NCBI RefSeq assembly: GCF_016862275.1
Contig: NZ_BOMQ01000036.1
Location: 1-64,000, forward strand
DNA: 64,000 nt
Source of the DNA: Actinoplanes nipponensis
Lineage (GTDB): Bacteria > Actinomycetota > Actinomycetes > Mycobacteriales > Micromonosporaceae
Direction: 5' to 3'
The notes under the pieces were generated by a model, which was given only the letters and a program-made list of their open reading frames with translations, did no database searches and was not told where the DNA came from. Of this stretch, positions 55,732 to 63,805 are shown piece after piece. Position numbers and translations under genes: made by a program. Numbering within the stretch: position 1 is the first letter of the stretch; each line of letters opens with the position of its first letter.

Positions 55732-57356
55732 TGCGCACCTCCAAGATCTCGCGCCGCGCCCTGCTCGGCGCCGGCGCCGCCGCCACCGCGACCGCCGTCC
55801 TGGGCTTCGGAGCCGTCAACGCCGACGCCGCCGCCGTCACCCCGATCGCCGCCAGGTCCGGCAAGGCCGCACCCGGCGGCGGCACCGCGAAGACGCTGGT
55901 CCTCTACGACACCACCGGCGACTACGGCTGGATGGGCGAGGTCTACGCGACGCAGACGGCGAACCTGGCGTCGCACTTCGGCTCCTGGACCGCCGCGCCC
56001 GTGGCCACCTACCAGGCCGGCGACCTGTCCGCGTACACCGCGGTGATCTACCTCGGCTCGACCTACGACGAGCCGCTGCCGACCGCGTTCCTGGACGACG
56101 TCATCGCCACCACCAAGCCGGTGACCTGGGTCTTCGACAACATCTGGCAGCTCGCGGCGCGGGACGCGGGCTTCGCCGCCAGCCGGGGCTTCACCAGCGG
56201 CACGTTCGACTTCGCCGCGGTGGCCGAGGTCGGCTACAAGGGCCGCACGCTCACCCGCGACACCACCGACCGCTCCGGGATCATGAACCTGTCGATCACC
56301 GACCCCGCCAAGGTCAGGACCCTGGCGACGGCGGTACGCCCGGACGGCTCCACCTTCGGCTGGGCCGTGCAGTCGGGCAACCTCACCTACGTGGCCGAGA
56401 TCCCGTTCGCGTACGTGAGCCACGACGACCGCTACCTGGCCTTCGCCGACCTGCTCTTCGACTCCCTGGGTGACACCGGCGTCGCCCGTGAGCGGCACCG
56501 CGCCCTGGCCCGCATCGAGGACGTCGGCCCCGACTCCGACCCGGCCGAGCTGCGTGCGATCGCCGACTACCTGTACGCGCAGAAGGTGCCGTTCAGCGTG
56601 GCCGTCTACCCGCGCTACCGTGACCCCAAGGGCGTACAGAACGGCGGCACGGCCCAGGACTACACGCTGGTGCAGAGGCCGAAGGTGGTGGCGGCACTGA
56701 AGTACATGCAGCAGCGCGGCGGCACCCTGCTCATGCACGGCTACACCCACCAGTACGGCAATGTGGCCAACCCGTACGACGGCGAGAGCGCCAACGACTT
56801 CGAGTTCTACGCGGCGCACATCGACGGCAACAACAGCGTCATCTACGACGGTCCCGTACCCGGCGACTCCGCCGCGTGGGCCGCCAACCGGATCGCCGCC
56901 TCGGGCCTCACCTTCGCGCTGGCCGGCCTGGGTGTGCCCAGCGTCTTCGAGTTCCCGCACTACGCCGGCAGCGCCGTGGACTACCAGGCGGTCAACGCGG
57001 CCATGGGCAAGCGCTACGACCGCGGCCTGTACTTCCCGGGCGTGCTGACCGGGGCGAAGATCGACTACACCCGCCAGTTCGGACAGTTCTTCCCGTACAC
57101 CGTGCGGGACGTCTACGGCTCGGTGGTCATCCCGGAGAACATCGGCAACGTCGAGCCGGAGGCGTTCAACAACCACCCGGCCCGGCTGCCCGCCGACCTG
57201 CTCGCCTCGGCCGGGCGCAACCTGGTGGTCCGCGACGGCGTGGCCAGCTTCTTCTACCACCCGTACCTGGGCACGGACTACCTGAAGGACCTGGTCACCG
57301 GCATCAAGGCGCAGGGCTACACCTTCGTCAGCGGCACCTCGATGCTGGCCGGCTGA
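55731..57356 (+). CDS. Tat-exported DUF2334 polysaccharide-deacetylase-like protein
   Basis: 541 residues. The signal RTSKISRRALLGAGAAATAT carries a twin Arg and a hydrophobic stretch, so Tat export is likely. The catalytic part is DUF2334: RIEDVGPDSDPAELRAIADY (the metal DD-type Asp region), VPFSVAVYPRY, and LLMHGYTHQYGN with an H-x3-H motif, then EFPHYA. It should deacetylate or modify the exported polysaccharide outside the cell. The N-terminal 180 residues are an extra domain (VLYDTTGDYGWMGEVY). ATG 55731, coupled to wecB. Confidence 0.85.
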   Translation: MRTSKISRRALLGAGAAATATAVLGFGAVNADAAAVTPIAARSGKAAPGGGTAKTLVLYDTTGDYGWMGEVYATQTANLASHFGSWTAAPVATYQAGDLSAYTAVIYLGSTYDEPLPTAFLDDVIATTKPVTWVFDNIWQLAARDAGFAASRGFTSGTFDFAAVAEVGYKGRTLTRDTTDRSGIMNLSITDPAKVRTLATAVRPDGSTFGWAVQSGNLTYVAEIPFAYVSHDDRYLAFADLLFDSLGDTGVARERHRALARIEDVGPDSDPAELRAIADYLYAQKVPFSVAVYPRYRDPKGVQNGGTAQDYTLVQRPKVVAALKYMQQRGGTLLMHGYTHQYGNVANPYDGESANDFEFYAAHIDGNNSVIYDGPVPGDSAAWAANRIAASGLTFALAGLGVPSVFEFPHYAGSAVDYQAVNAAMGKRYDRGLYFPGVLTGAKIDYTRQFGQFFPYTVRDVYGSVVIPENIGNVEPEAFNNHPARLPADLLASAGRNLVVRDGVASFFYHPYLGTDYLKDLVTGIKAQGYTFVSGTSMLAG

Positions 57357-57358
57357 CC

Positions 57359-57721
57359 ATGTCGGGTACGGCGGAGGTCGTCGCCTTCTACGCGCAGTCC
57401 TGGATCAGCCGGGACCCCCGCGCCGTCCGCAGGGTGATCGCGGGTGACGCCGAGATCGAGTGGAACCTGGACGTGCCGGTCGACGACGAGGAACTGGTGC
57501 AGACCCTGGACCGGATCGCGGCGTTCGCCGACGCGGTCACCCTGGTCTCCACCACCTGCGCCGGCGACCGGGCCTGGCTCGTCTACGACTGCGCGGCCCC
57601 GTTCGGGACCGTACGGATCGCCGAGTTCCTGACGGTCGCCGACGGCGCCGTCACCGGCATCCGGCAGGTGTACGACGTGGTGGCGCTCCGCCGCTACTTC
57701 CCGGGCCTGCTCGACGAGTGA
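57359..57721 (+). CDS. SnoaL-like small protein
   Basis: A 120-residue single-domain protein of the SnoaL/NTF2-like fold: VVAFYAQSWISRDPRAVRRV, DAEIEWNLDVPV, then TVRIAEFLTVADGAVTGIRQ and DVVALRRYFPG. Active-site residues cannot be assigned. ATG 57359 is 2 nt after the deacetylase stop, so it is the last gene of the operon. Its role there is unknown. Confidence 0.75.
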   Translation: MSGTAEVVAFYAQSWISRDPRAVRRVIAGDAEIEWNLDVPVDDEELVQTLDRIAAFADAVTLVSTTCAGDRAWLVYDCAAPFGTVRIAEFLTVADGAVTGIRQVYDVVALRRYFPGLLDE

Positions 57722-57728
57722 TCCGGGG

Positions 57729-58490
57729 TCAGCGGGCCGGCGTGGGCAGCGCGTGGTCGAGCAGCTCGAAGAGCTTCTCCCAGTGCCGCTTCTCCGCCTC
57801 GGCGTTGAAGACAGCGGTGTCGGCCATGGTGAAGCCGTGCTCGGCGCCGGGATAGATCTCGGAACGGAAGCGCACGTCGGCCGCGTCCAGGGCGGCCTCG
57901 AGGCGGTCGATCTGCTCCTGCGGCATGGCATGGTCGTGGTCGGCGTGCGCGAAGTACACCTCACCGGTGATCCGGGGGATCTCCAGGTGCGGGCTGTCCG
58001 GCTCGTCGGTGGCCAGGTGGGCGCCGTGGAAGCTGGCCATGGCGACGATCCGCTCCGGGTGCGCCGTGATGGCCCGCAGCGCGTTGCGGCCGCCCATGCA
58101 GTATCCGACGACCGCGTCCGGACCGGGCGAGACCCCGTCCTGGGCGGCCAGGAAGTCGAGGTAGGCGCGGGTGTCCCGGGTGATCGCGCCGGCGTCCAGG
58201 CGCTGCATCATCGGCATGAGCTTGGCGAAGACCTTCCCCCGCTCGGCCGGGTCGGCCAGGTTCGAGGTGTCGGCGACCGGCGAGCGCGCGCTGCGGTAGA
58301 ACAGGTTCGGCGCCAGGACGGCGTACCCGCGCTCGGCGATCCGCTCGGCCATCTCGTACAGGCGCGGGCGGAGGCCGAACGCGTCCATGAAGAACAGCAC
58401 GCCCGGGAAGGGGCCGTCGCCGTCCGGCACGACCAGGTACGCGTCCGCGACCCCGTCCTCGGTCGACACGTCCACCATCGTCTTGCGCAT
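57729..58490 (-). CDS. Dienelactone hydrolase family protein
   Basis: 253-residue alpha/beta hydrolase. The nucleophile is Cys131 in GYCMGGRNALR, with Asp184 in FAHADHDHAM and His218 in PGAEHGFTMAD, the DLH triad. The N-terminus has FPGVLFFMDAFGLRPRLYEM. The natural substrate is unknown. ATG 58490 has AGGAGGC upstream. Convergent with the SnoaL-like gene (7 nt apart). Confidence 0.92.
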   Translation of the reverse strand: MRKTMVDVSTEDGVADAYLVVPDGDGPFPGVLFFMDAFGLRPRLYEMAERIAERGYAVLAPNLFYRSARSPVADTSNLADPAERGKVFAKLMPMMQRLDAGAITRDTRAYLDFLAAQDGVSPGPDAVVGYCMGGRNALRAITAHPERIVAMASFHGAHLATDEPDSPHLEIPRITGEVYFAHADHDHAMPQEQIDRLEAALDAADVRFRSEIYPGAEHGFTMADTAVFNAEAEKRHWEKLFELLDHALPTPAR

Positions 58491-58593
58491 GCACTGCCTC
58501 CTGAAGAGTGCTCCGGATGACCCTCCGCGAACGGTAGCTCTTCGTACCCTCCGTGAGCGGGATCCCCCCTCCCCGCGGGTCGCTTCAGAGAGA

Positions 58594-58622
58594 TTTAAGG
58601 ATTTTCCCCTCTTCCTTTAATG
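58594..58622 (+). promoter_or_regulatory. Possible promoter of the chitinase gene
   Basis: TTTAAG (58594-58599) and TTAATG (58617-58622) are 17 nt apart in an unusually AT-rich patch of about 30 nt. ATTTAAGGA and TCCTTTAA also form an imperfect inverted repeat across it. About 50 nt from the ATG. Confidence 0.35.
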
Positions 58623-58674
58623 CACCCAGCGTCAGGATCATCCGCGTCGGCATCCCCCGCGATCGGAGTAATCC

Positions 58675-60123
58675 ATGGCCCGCAACCGTCTTCGCCTCGC
58701 CATCTACGGGACAGCGGCGTTACTCACCGTAGCCGGAGGCGCGGTAGCGGCGGTCGCGGCGACGGCCCCGGCGGCCGGCGCCGGCGCACTCACCGCCACG
58801 TTCAGCAAGGACTCCGACTGGGGTTCCGGCTACCAGGCCCGGTACACGATCAGCAATTCCGGCGGCGCGGCCGTCTCCGGCTGGCAGCTGAGCTTCACCC
58901 TGCCGGCGAGCGCCAAGCTCGGCAGCTTCTGGGACGCGGCCGTCACCACCTCGGGCGCGACCTCGACGGCCCGCGACCGCGGCTACAACGCCTCGATCCC
59001 GGCGGGGGCGACCGCCGAGTTCGGCTTCATCGTGGCCGGCAGCGGCGCGCCGGTGAGCTGCACCATCAACGGCGTCTCCTGCGCGGGCGGCGGTACGGCC
59101 CCCACCACCGCACCGACCAAGCCCCCGGTCACCGCGCCGACCAAGCCGCCCACGACTGCGCCCACCACCGCACCGACCACCGCACCGACCACCGCGCCGA
59201 CCACCAAGGCGCCCACCACCGCGCCGCCTGCCCCTTCCGGTGGGCGGGTGCTCGTGGCGCCCTACGTCGACATGGGCCTGCTCTCCAACGGCGGCACCAC
59301 GCTGGCCCAGCTCGCCGCGAGCGGGAACGTGAAGTCGTACACGCTGGCCTTCGTCACCAGCGCCGGCTGCAAGGCCAGCTGGTTCAACGCCTTCGACCCG
59401 CGCGCCCGACAGTTCGGCGACCAGATCGCGGCACTGCGCGCGGCCGGCGGCGACGTCAAGGTCTCCTTCGGCGGCGCGACCGGCATCGAGCTCGCCCAGG
59501 CCTGCACCGACGTGCGGGCGCTGCAGGCCGAGTACCAGGCGGTCGTGTCGGCGTACGACCTCAAGTACATCGACCTCGACATCGAGGGCGCGGCCGTGGC
59601 CGACCCCACCACGATCGCCCGCCGCTCGACCGCGCTGGCCGCCCTGCAGCGGGCCAACCCGGGCCTGAAGATCTCGCTGACCCTGCCGGTGCTGCCCGAG
59701 GGCCTCACCGCCGACGGCCTCGGCGTGGTCAAGTCGGCCAAGAACGCCGGCGTCGACCTCGACCTGGTCAACATCATGGCGATGGACTACGGCCGGTCCG
59801 CGCAGGACTACGGCGACCTGGCCATCCAGGCCGTGAAGTCGACCAAGGACCAGCTCAAGGCGATCTACGGCGGCAGCGACGCGGCAGCGTTCAAGATGGT
59901 CGGCGTCACCCCGATGCTCGGCCGCAACGACGACAACGGCACGTTCAGCCAGAGCGACGCCCGCGACCTGGTCGCCTTCGCCAACAGCAACCACCTCGGG
60001 TTCGTGTCCTTCTGGGAGACCAACCGCGACCGCAACGCCTGCACCGGGGCGCTCTTCCAGTGCACGAACGTGGCGCAGGCCCCGTTCGAGTTCAGCAAGA
60101 TCTTCGCCAACTTCCAGGGCTGA
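58675..60123 (+). CDS. Secreted GH18 chitinase with CBM2 domain
   Basis: 482 residues. A signal peptide with cleavage near Ala36 is followed by a CBM2 carbohydrate-binding domain (about 37-137: TATFSKDSDWGSGYQARYTI and VSGWQLSFTLP), a Pro/Thr repeat linker (140-188), and a GH18 catalytic domain. The catalytic motif is YIDLDIEG with Glu304; the first Asp of DxxDxDxE is a Lys here, as in some subfamilies. VAPYVDMGLL, LAFVTSAGC and NIMAMDYG are typical of this chitinase group. It degrades chitin outside the cell. ATG 58675 has GGAG at 6 nt. Confidence 0.93.
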   Translation: MARNRLRLAIYGTAALLTVAGGAVAAVAATAPAAGAGALTATFSKDSDWGSGYQARYTISNSGGAAVSGWQLSFTLPASAKLGSFWDAAVTTSGATSTARDRGYNASIPAGATAEFGFIVAGSGAPVSCTINGVSCAGGGTAPTTAPTKPPVTAPTKPPTTAPTTAPTTAPTTAPTTKAPTTAPPAPSGGRVLVAPYVDMGLLSNGGTTLAQLAASGNVKSYTLAFVTSAGCKASWFNAFDPRARQFGDQIAALRAAGGDVKVSFGGATGIELAQACTDVRALQAEYQAVVSAYDLKYIDLDIEGAAVADPTTIARRSTALAALQRANPGLKISLTLPVLPEGLTADGLGVVKSAKNAGVDLDLVNIMAMDYGRSAQDYGDLAIQAVKSTKDQLKAIYGGSDAAAFKMVGVTPMLGRNDDNGTFSQSDARDLVAFANSNHLGFVSFWETNRDRNACTGALFQCTNVAQAPFEFSKIFANFQG

Positions 60124-60167
60124 CCGCCCCCGTCCCCGGCAGGGCCTCCCCGGGTCCTGCACCTGTC

Positions 60168-60203
60168 GCGCGGCGTCGAGAGCCCCCACTCTCGGCGCCG
60201 CGC
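60168..60203 (+). terminator. Terminator after the chitinase gene
   Basis: GCGCGGCGTCGAGAG (60168-60182) pairs with CTCTCGGCGCCGCGC (60189-60203) with one GU pair, around CCCCCA. It follows the chitinase stop by 45 nt. Confidence 0.75.
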
Positions 60204-60284
60204 CCCTGTCCGGGCCACGGGATGGCGCGGTGAGGTCGGCTCGATACGGCTCAAATCCGGTCGCCCGAGAGGGATGGGGCCGGC

Positions 60285-60735
60285 GCGGCTTGGCGTGACG
60301 CGGCTTGGCGTGACGCAGCTTGGCGTGACGCGGCTCAACGCGACGCGGCGTGGCGCGACTCAACGCGGCGTGGCGTGGCGCGGCCCGAGGCGGCGCGGCG
60401 CAGCGCGGCCCGACGCGGCTCAGGGCGGCGCGGCTCAGGGCGGCGCGGCTCAGGCGGCGCGGCTCCGATCCGGCTGCTCGGCGCGGCCCGGATCAGCTTC
60501 CGGTCGCCCGGTCCCTGGTTGGACCGGCTCCGCGCGGTTCGGCCCGACTGAGATCCGGTCGGCTGGCGCGCCCGGCGCGGCCCGGCACGGGCTGACCCAG
60601 CCCGACGCGGCAGGCGCGGCCCGGCACGGGCTGGCCCAGCCCGACGCGCCCGGTGCGGCCCGGCACGGGCTGGCCCAGCCCGACGCGGCAGGCGCGGCCC
60701 GACGCGGCAGGCCCGGCCCGACGCGGCCTCAATCA
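60285..60735. repeat. Degenerate 15-bp and 39-bp tandem repeats
   Basis: From 60285 the sequence repeats every 15 bp with unit GCGGCTTGGCGTGAC and variants (five units to 60359), and again as GCGGCTCAGGGCGGC at 60415-60459. From 60577 a 39-bp unit beginning GCGGCCCGGCACGGGCTG repeats at 60577, 60616 and 60655. A long open frame across it encodes only repeats. I see no gene between 60124 and 60787. Confidence 0.85.
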
Positions 60736-60787
60736 ACTCCGGTCGCCCGGTCGGGTCGGCTCGGCCCACCCGGCCCGGCGCGGCTGC

Positions 60788-61390
60788 TCAGGCGAAGCCG
60801 CGGCCGGCCTCGGCCAGCGCCCGGTCCACCAGCTCGGCCAGGGACGTGTCGGCCGGCGCGTCGAGCCAGATGTGCAACGCCACCCGCAGCGACGCCATGA
60901 AGGTGGCGGCCGCCAGCTTCGCGCGTACCCCCGAGGGGTCGGGCTCGGTCATCCGGGCCGTGACCGCCGCCGCCAGCTCGCGCTCCACCGCCGCGAAGGT
61001 GTTGAGCTGCTGCGCCAGCAGCGCGGGCTGGCTGCGCAGCAGCCGGGTCTGGGCCACCCAGGCCGGGTCGAGCCGGCCCACCTGCCGGTAGAACTCGCGG
61101 GCCGCCTCGGTCAGCGCCTCCCACGGCCGTTCGCCGGTGGGCCGGGCCCGCACCATGCCGATCAGCGCGCTGATCCGCTGGTGGTCGCCATAGAGCAGGG
61201 CCTCTTCCTTGTTGGCGAAGTAATTGGAGAACGTGCGCCGGGAGACCCCGGCCTCGTCGGCGACGGCCTCCACCGTGATCTTGTCTGCGCCGTGCGCGAT
61301 CGCCAGGCGCACCGCGGCCTCGTGCAGCGCCTGGCGGGTCGCGGCCTTCTTGCGTTCCCGCAGGCCCAGCTCGGCGGTCGTGGTGCTCAT
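60788..61390 (-). CDS. TetR-family transcriptional regulator
   Basis: 200 residues. The N-terminal helix-turn-helix is AGVSRRTFSNYFANKEEALLYG, preceded by RKKAATRQALHEAAVRLA. The C-terminal ligand domain is variable. It diverges from the marR-MFS operon, a common arrangement for a repressor of an exporter. The ATG at 61390 coincides with the predicted transcription start, so it is probably translated from a leaderless mRNA. Confidence 0.9.
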   Translation of the reverse strand: MSTTTAELGLRERKKAATRQALHEAAVRLAIAHGADKITVEAVADEAGVSRRTFSNYFANKEEALLYGDHQRISALIGMVRARPTGERPWEALTEAAREFYRQVGRLDPAWVAQTRLLRSQPALLAQQLNTFAAVERELAAAVTARMTEPDPSGVRAKLAAATFMASLRVALHIWLDAPADTSLAELVDRALAEAGRGFA

Positions 61391-61397
61391 ACCGCTG

Positions 61398-61426
61398 AGC
61401 CTAGCGAGGTGTGATTCAGTTCCCAA
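61398..61426 (-). promoter_or_regulatory. Promoter of tetR, probably leaderless
   Basis: On the minus strand TTGGGA (61421-61426), a 17-nt spacer and TAGGCT (61398-61403), with the A of the ATG 8 nt past the -10. This spacing predicts a start at or next to the initiation codon. Confidence 0.55.
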
Positions 61427-61427
61427 C

Positions 61428-61477
61428 GGGCAAACTTGCGCAGTGGGCAACTTGAGCCGATAGTTGTATGCGGCAAC
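61428..61477. promoter_or_regulatory. Repeated GGGCAA-CTTG motif and inverted GTTG/CAAC between tetR and marR
   Basis: GGGCAAACTTG (61428-61438) and GGGCAACTTG (61445-61454) form a direct repeat. GTTG (61463-61466) and CAAC (61474-61477) form a short inverted repeat. They overlap both predicted promoters, as expected for operators of TetR and MarR regulators. Confidence 0.45.
61436..61464 (+). promoter_or_regulatory. Possible promoter of the marR-MFS operon
   Basis: TTGCGC (61436-61441), 17 nt, GATAGT (61459-61464). Fair -35, weak -10. The predicted start is about 25 nt before ATG 61497. Confidence 0.4.
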
Positions 61478-61496
61478 CATTTGGAGGAGGTGGCAC

Positions 61497-61985
61497 ATGG
61501 TCGACGACGCCGGACCCGCGTCACGCCGGGAGCTGCTCACCGGCGTGCGGGACCTGCTCAAGGCCGTACGCCTGTTCAAGAGCGACCTGCCCACCGGGCA
61601 CGAGGCCGTACCCACCGGCACGCTCGGCGTGCTTGCGACGATCAGCACCATCGGCGGTGAGCCGATCGGCGGCTGCCACCTCAAGGACCTCGCCGCCCGC
61701 TGCGCCCTCGATCCGTCGACGGTCAGCCGGGCCGTCGCCGCGCTGGTCCGCTCCGGCCTGGTCGCCCGCACCGCCGACCCGTACGACGGCCGCGCCAGCG
61801 TGCTGACCGTCACGCCGCAGGGCGGGCAGACCCTCGACGACTTCCACCGCCTGGCCGACGAACGCCTCGCCGACGCCCTCCGCGGGTGGAGCGCCGAGGA
61901 CGTCGACGCCTTCTCCGCGATGCTGCGGCGCTTCGCCACCGACCTGATGACCCGTACCGACCGAACCCTGGAGGCCGCGCGATGA
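61497..61985 (+). CDS. MarR-family transcriptional regulator
   Basis: 162 residues with the MarR winged helix: LGVLATISTIGG, LKDLAARCALDPSTVSRAVA, LVRSGLVARTADPYDGRASV and LTVTPQG, followed by the dimerisation helix. The motif DP-DGR in the wing is typical. ATG 61497 has GGAGGAGG upstream. The stop overlaps the exporter start as ATGA, so it is translated with it and probably autoregulates the operon. Confidence 0.93.
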   Translation: MVDDAGPASRRELLTGVRDLLKAVRLFKSDLPTGHEAVPTGTLGVLATISTIGGEPIGGCHLKDLAARCALDPSTVSRAVAALVRSGLVARTADPYDGRASVLTVTPQGGQTLDDFHRLADERLADALRGWSAEDVDAFSAMLRRFATDLMTRTDRTLEAAR

Positions 61986-63580
61986 GCGCACCCACCACCA
62001 CGCGCGCCGAACCCGGCGCGATGAGCCACCGGCAGATCCTCGAGGCCCTCAGCGGCCTGCTGCTGGTGCTGTTCGTCGCGATGTCCAGCGCCACCATAGT
62101 CTCCACCGCGCTGCCGAAGATCATCGGTTCGCTGAACGGCAGCCAGACGCAGTACACCTGGGTCGTCACGGCCACCCTGCTCACCGCCACCGCGAGCACC
62201 CCGATCTGGGGCAAGCTGTCCGACCTGTTCAGCAAGAAGCTGCTGATCCAGGTGGCCATCGTGGTGTTCGTCCTCGGCTCGATCGTGGCCGGCCTGGCCC
62301 AGAGCGCCGGGCAGCTCATCGCGGCCCGCGCCTTCCAGGGCATCGGCGTCGGCGGCCTGCAGGCGCTGGTCCAGGTGGCCATCGCGGCGATGATCCCGCC
62401 CCGCGAGCGCGGCCGCTACAACGGCTACCTCGGCGGCGTCATGGCGCTCGCGACGGTCGGCGGCCCGCTGCTCGGCGGCCTCATCGTGGACACCCCCTGG
62501 CTGGGCTGGCGGTGGTGCTTCTTCATCGGCGCGCCGATCGCCGCCATCGCCCTGGTCGTGCTGCAGCGCACCCTGCACCTGGTGACCATCCGCCGGACCG
62601 ACGTGAAGATCGACTACGCGGGCGCCGCGCTCATCGCGGCCGGGGTGAGCGTGCTGCTGATCTGGGTGTCGTTCGTGGACAGCTCGTTCGCGTGGGTGTC
62701 CTGGCAGTCCGCCGCCATGGTCGGCGCGGGCCTGCTGCTGCTCGCGGCGGCGGTCTGGGTCGAGTCCCGCGCGGCCGAGCCGGTGGTGCCCCTGCAGATC
62801 GTCCGGCAGCGCACCACGGCCCTGTCGATCCTGGCCAGCCTCGCGGTCGGCATGGCGATGTTCGGCGGCTCGGTCTTCCTGGGCCAGTACTTCCAGATCG
62901 GCCGCGGCTACAGCCCGACCGAGGCCGGCCTGCTGACCATCCCGCTGATGGCCGGCGTGCTGGTGTCCTCGACGATCTCCGGCCGGATGATCAGCAACTC
63001 CGGCAAGATCAAGCCCTACATCGTGGCGGGCACGGTGGTGCTGGTGGCCGGCTTCGCGGCCCTCTCGGTGATCGACCACCAGACCCCGCTCTGGTACGTC
63101 GGCATCGGCATGGCCCTGGTCGGCATCGGCGTCGGCATGTCGATGCAGAACCTGGTGCTCGCGGTGCAGAACTCGGTCGAACTCAAGGACATCGGCGCGG
63201 CCAGCTCGACGGTGGCGTTCTTCCGCTCACTGGGCGGCACGATCGGCGTCTCGGTGCTCGGCGCGGTCCTCGCCCACCGCGTGACCGACTCGATCACCAC
63301 CCAGCTCGCGGCGGCCGGCGTCCCGGCGACCAGCGGAGGCGGCACCAGCAGCCTGAACCTGGCCGAACTCCCGCCGGCGATGCAGAACATCATCCGCGCG
63401 GCGTACGGCGACGCGACCGGGCACATCTTCCTGATCTCGGCGGGCATCGCGGTGGTCGGCGTGATCGCGGCGCTGCTGTTCCGCCAGATCACGCTGCGCA
63501 CGACGATCGACCTGGCCAAGGCCATGCCGGAGAACGACGGCGACGCGGCTGCGGTGCCGGCCGCGGCGGTCAGCCGGTAG
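61982..63580 (+). CDS. MFS drug exporter, DHA2 (14-helix) family
   Basis: 532 residues with about 14 membrane segments. Motif A and the DHA2 features are visible: PIWGKLSDLFSKKLL (loop 2-3), ARAFQGIGVGGLQALV, MALATVGGPLLGG (motif C), and SVFLGQYFQIGRGYSPTEAG. It should expel a drug or metabolite in exchange for protons. The last 30 residues are cytoplasmic. ATG 61982 overlaps marR. Two regulators flank the gene. Confidence 0.92.
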   Translation: MSAPTTTRAEPGAMSHRQILEALSGLLLVLFVAMSSATIVSTALPKIIGSLNGSQTQYTWVVTATLLTATASTPIWGKLSDLFSKKLLIQVAIVVFVLGSIVAGLAQSAGQLIAARAFQGIGVGGLQALVQVAIAAMIPPRERGRYNGYLGGVMALATVGGPLLGGLIVDTPWLGWRWCFFIGAPIAAIALVVLQRTLHLVTIRRTDVKIDYAGAALIAAGVSVLLIWVSFVDSSFAWVSWQSAAMVGAGLLLLAAAVWVESRAAEPVVPLQIVRQRTTALSILASLAVGMAMFGGSVFLGQYFQIGRGYSPTEAGLLTIPLMAGVLVSSTISGRMISNSGKIKPYIVAGTVVLVAGFAALSVIDHQTPLWYVGIGMALVGIGVGMSMQNLVLAVQNSVELKDIGAASSTVAFFRSLGGTIGVSVLGAVLAHRVTDSITTQLAAAGVPATSGGGTSSLNLAELPPAMQNIIRAAYGDATGHIFLISAGIAVVGVIAALLFRQITLRTTIDLAKAMPENDGDAAAVPAAAVSR

Positions 63581-63596
63581 GTGGGTTGGGGTGGGG

Positions 63597-63630
63597 ACGG
63601 CGCCCGGGTTGTCCGGGCGCCGTTCGCTTT
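63597..63630 (+). terminator. Terminator after the MFS exporter
   Basis: ACGGCGCCCGG (63597-63607) pairs perfectly with CCGGGCGCCGT (63613-63623) around GTTGT, then TCGCTTTT. Ends the marR-MFS operon. Confidence 0.88.
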
Positions 63631-63805
63631 TGGGTGGCGGGTTCGGGAGTGGACTTCCGGAGGCTCTTCTCGGGGTCGTCCTGGTCAGCCGCCTGTCCGG
63701 GCTGATGCGGGACCGTCTGGCTCGCTGGGCGCTTCTCGGCCGTCACCGTGATCTTGCCGGCCGGCCGACATCATCGCCGGACCTTGGGGAATCCTCCTCC
63801 GCACG
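63631..63805. other. No gene recognised
   Basis: Between the terminator and the repeat array I see only short open frames without motifs. Confidence 0.5.

Noticed and set aside
60285..60735. A CRISPR array
   Set aside because: The repeats are directly adjacent with no unique spacers and no cas gene is near.
60274..60900. A 208-codon plus-strand frame over the repeat region
   Set aside because: Its product is only 13-residue and 5-residue repeats, it runs into the tetR gene, and it has no ribosome site.
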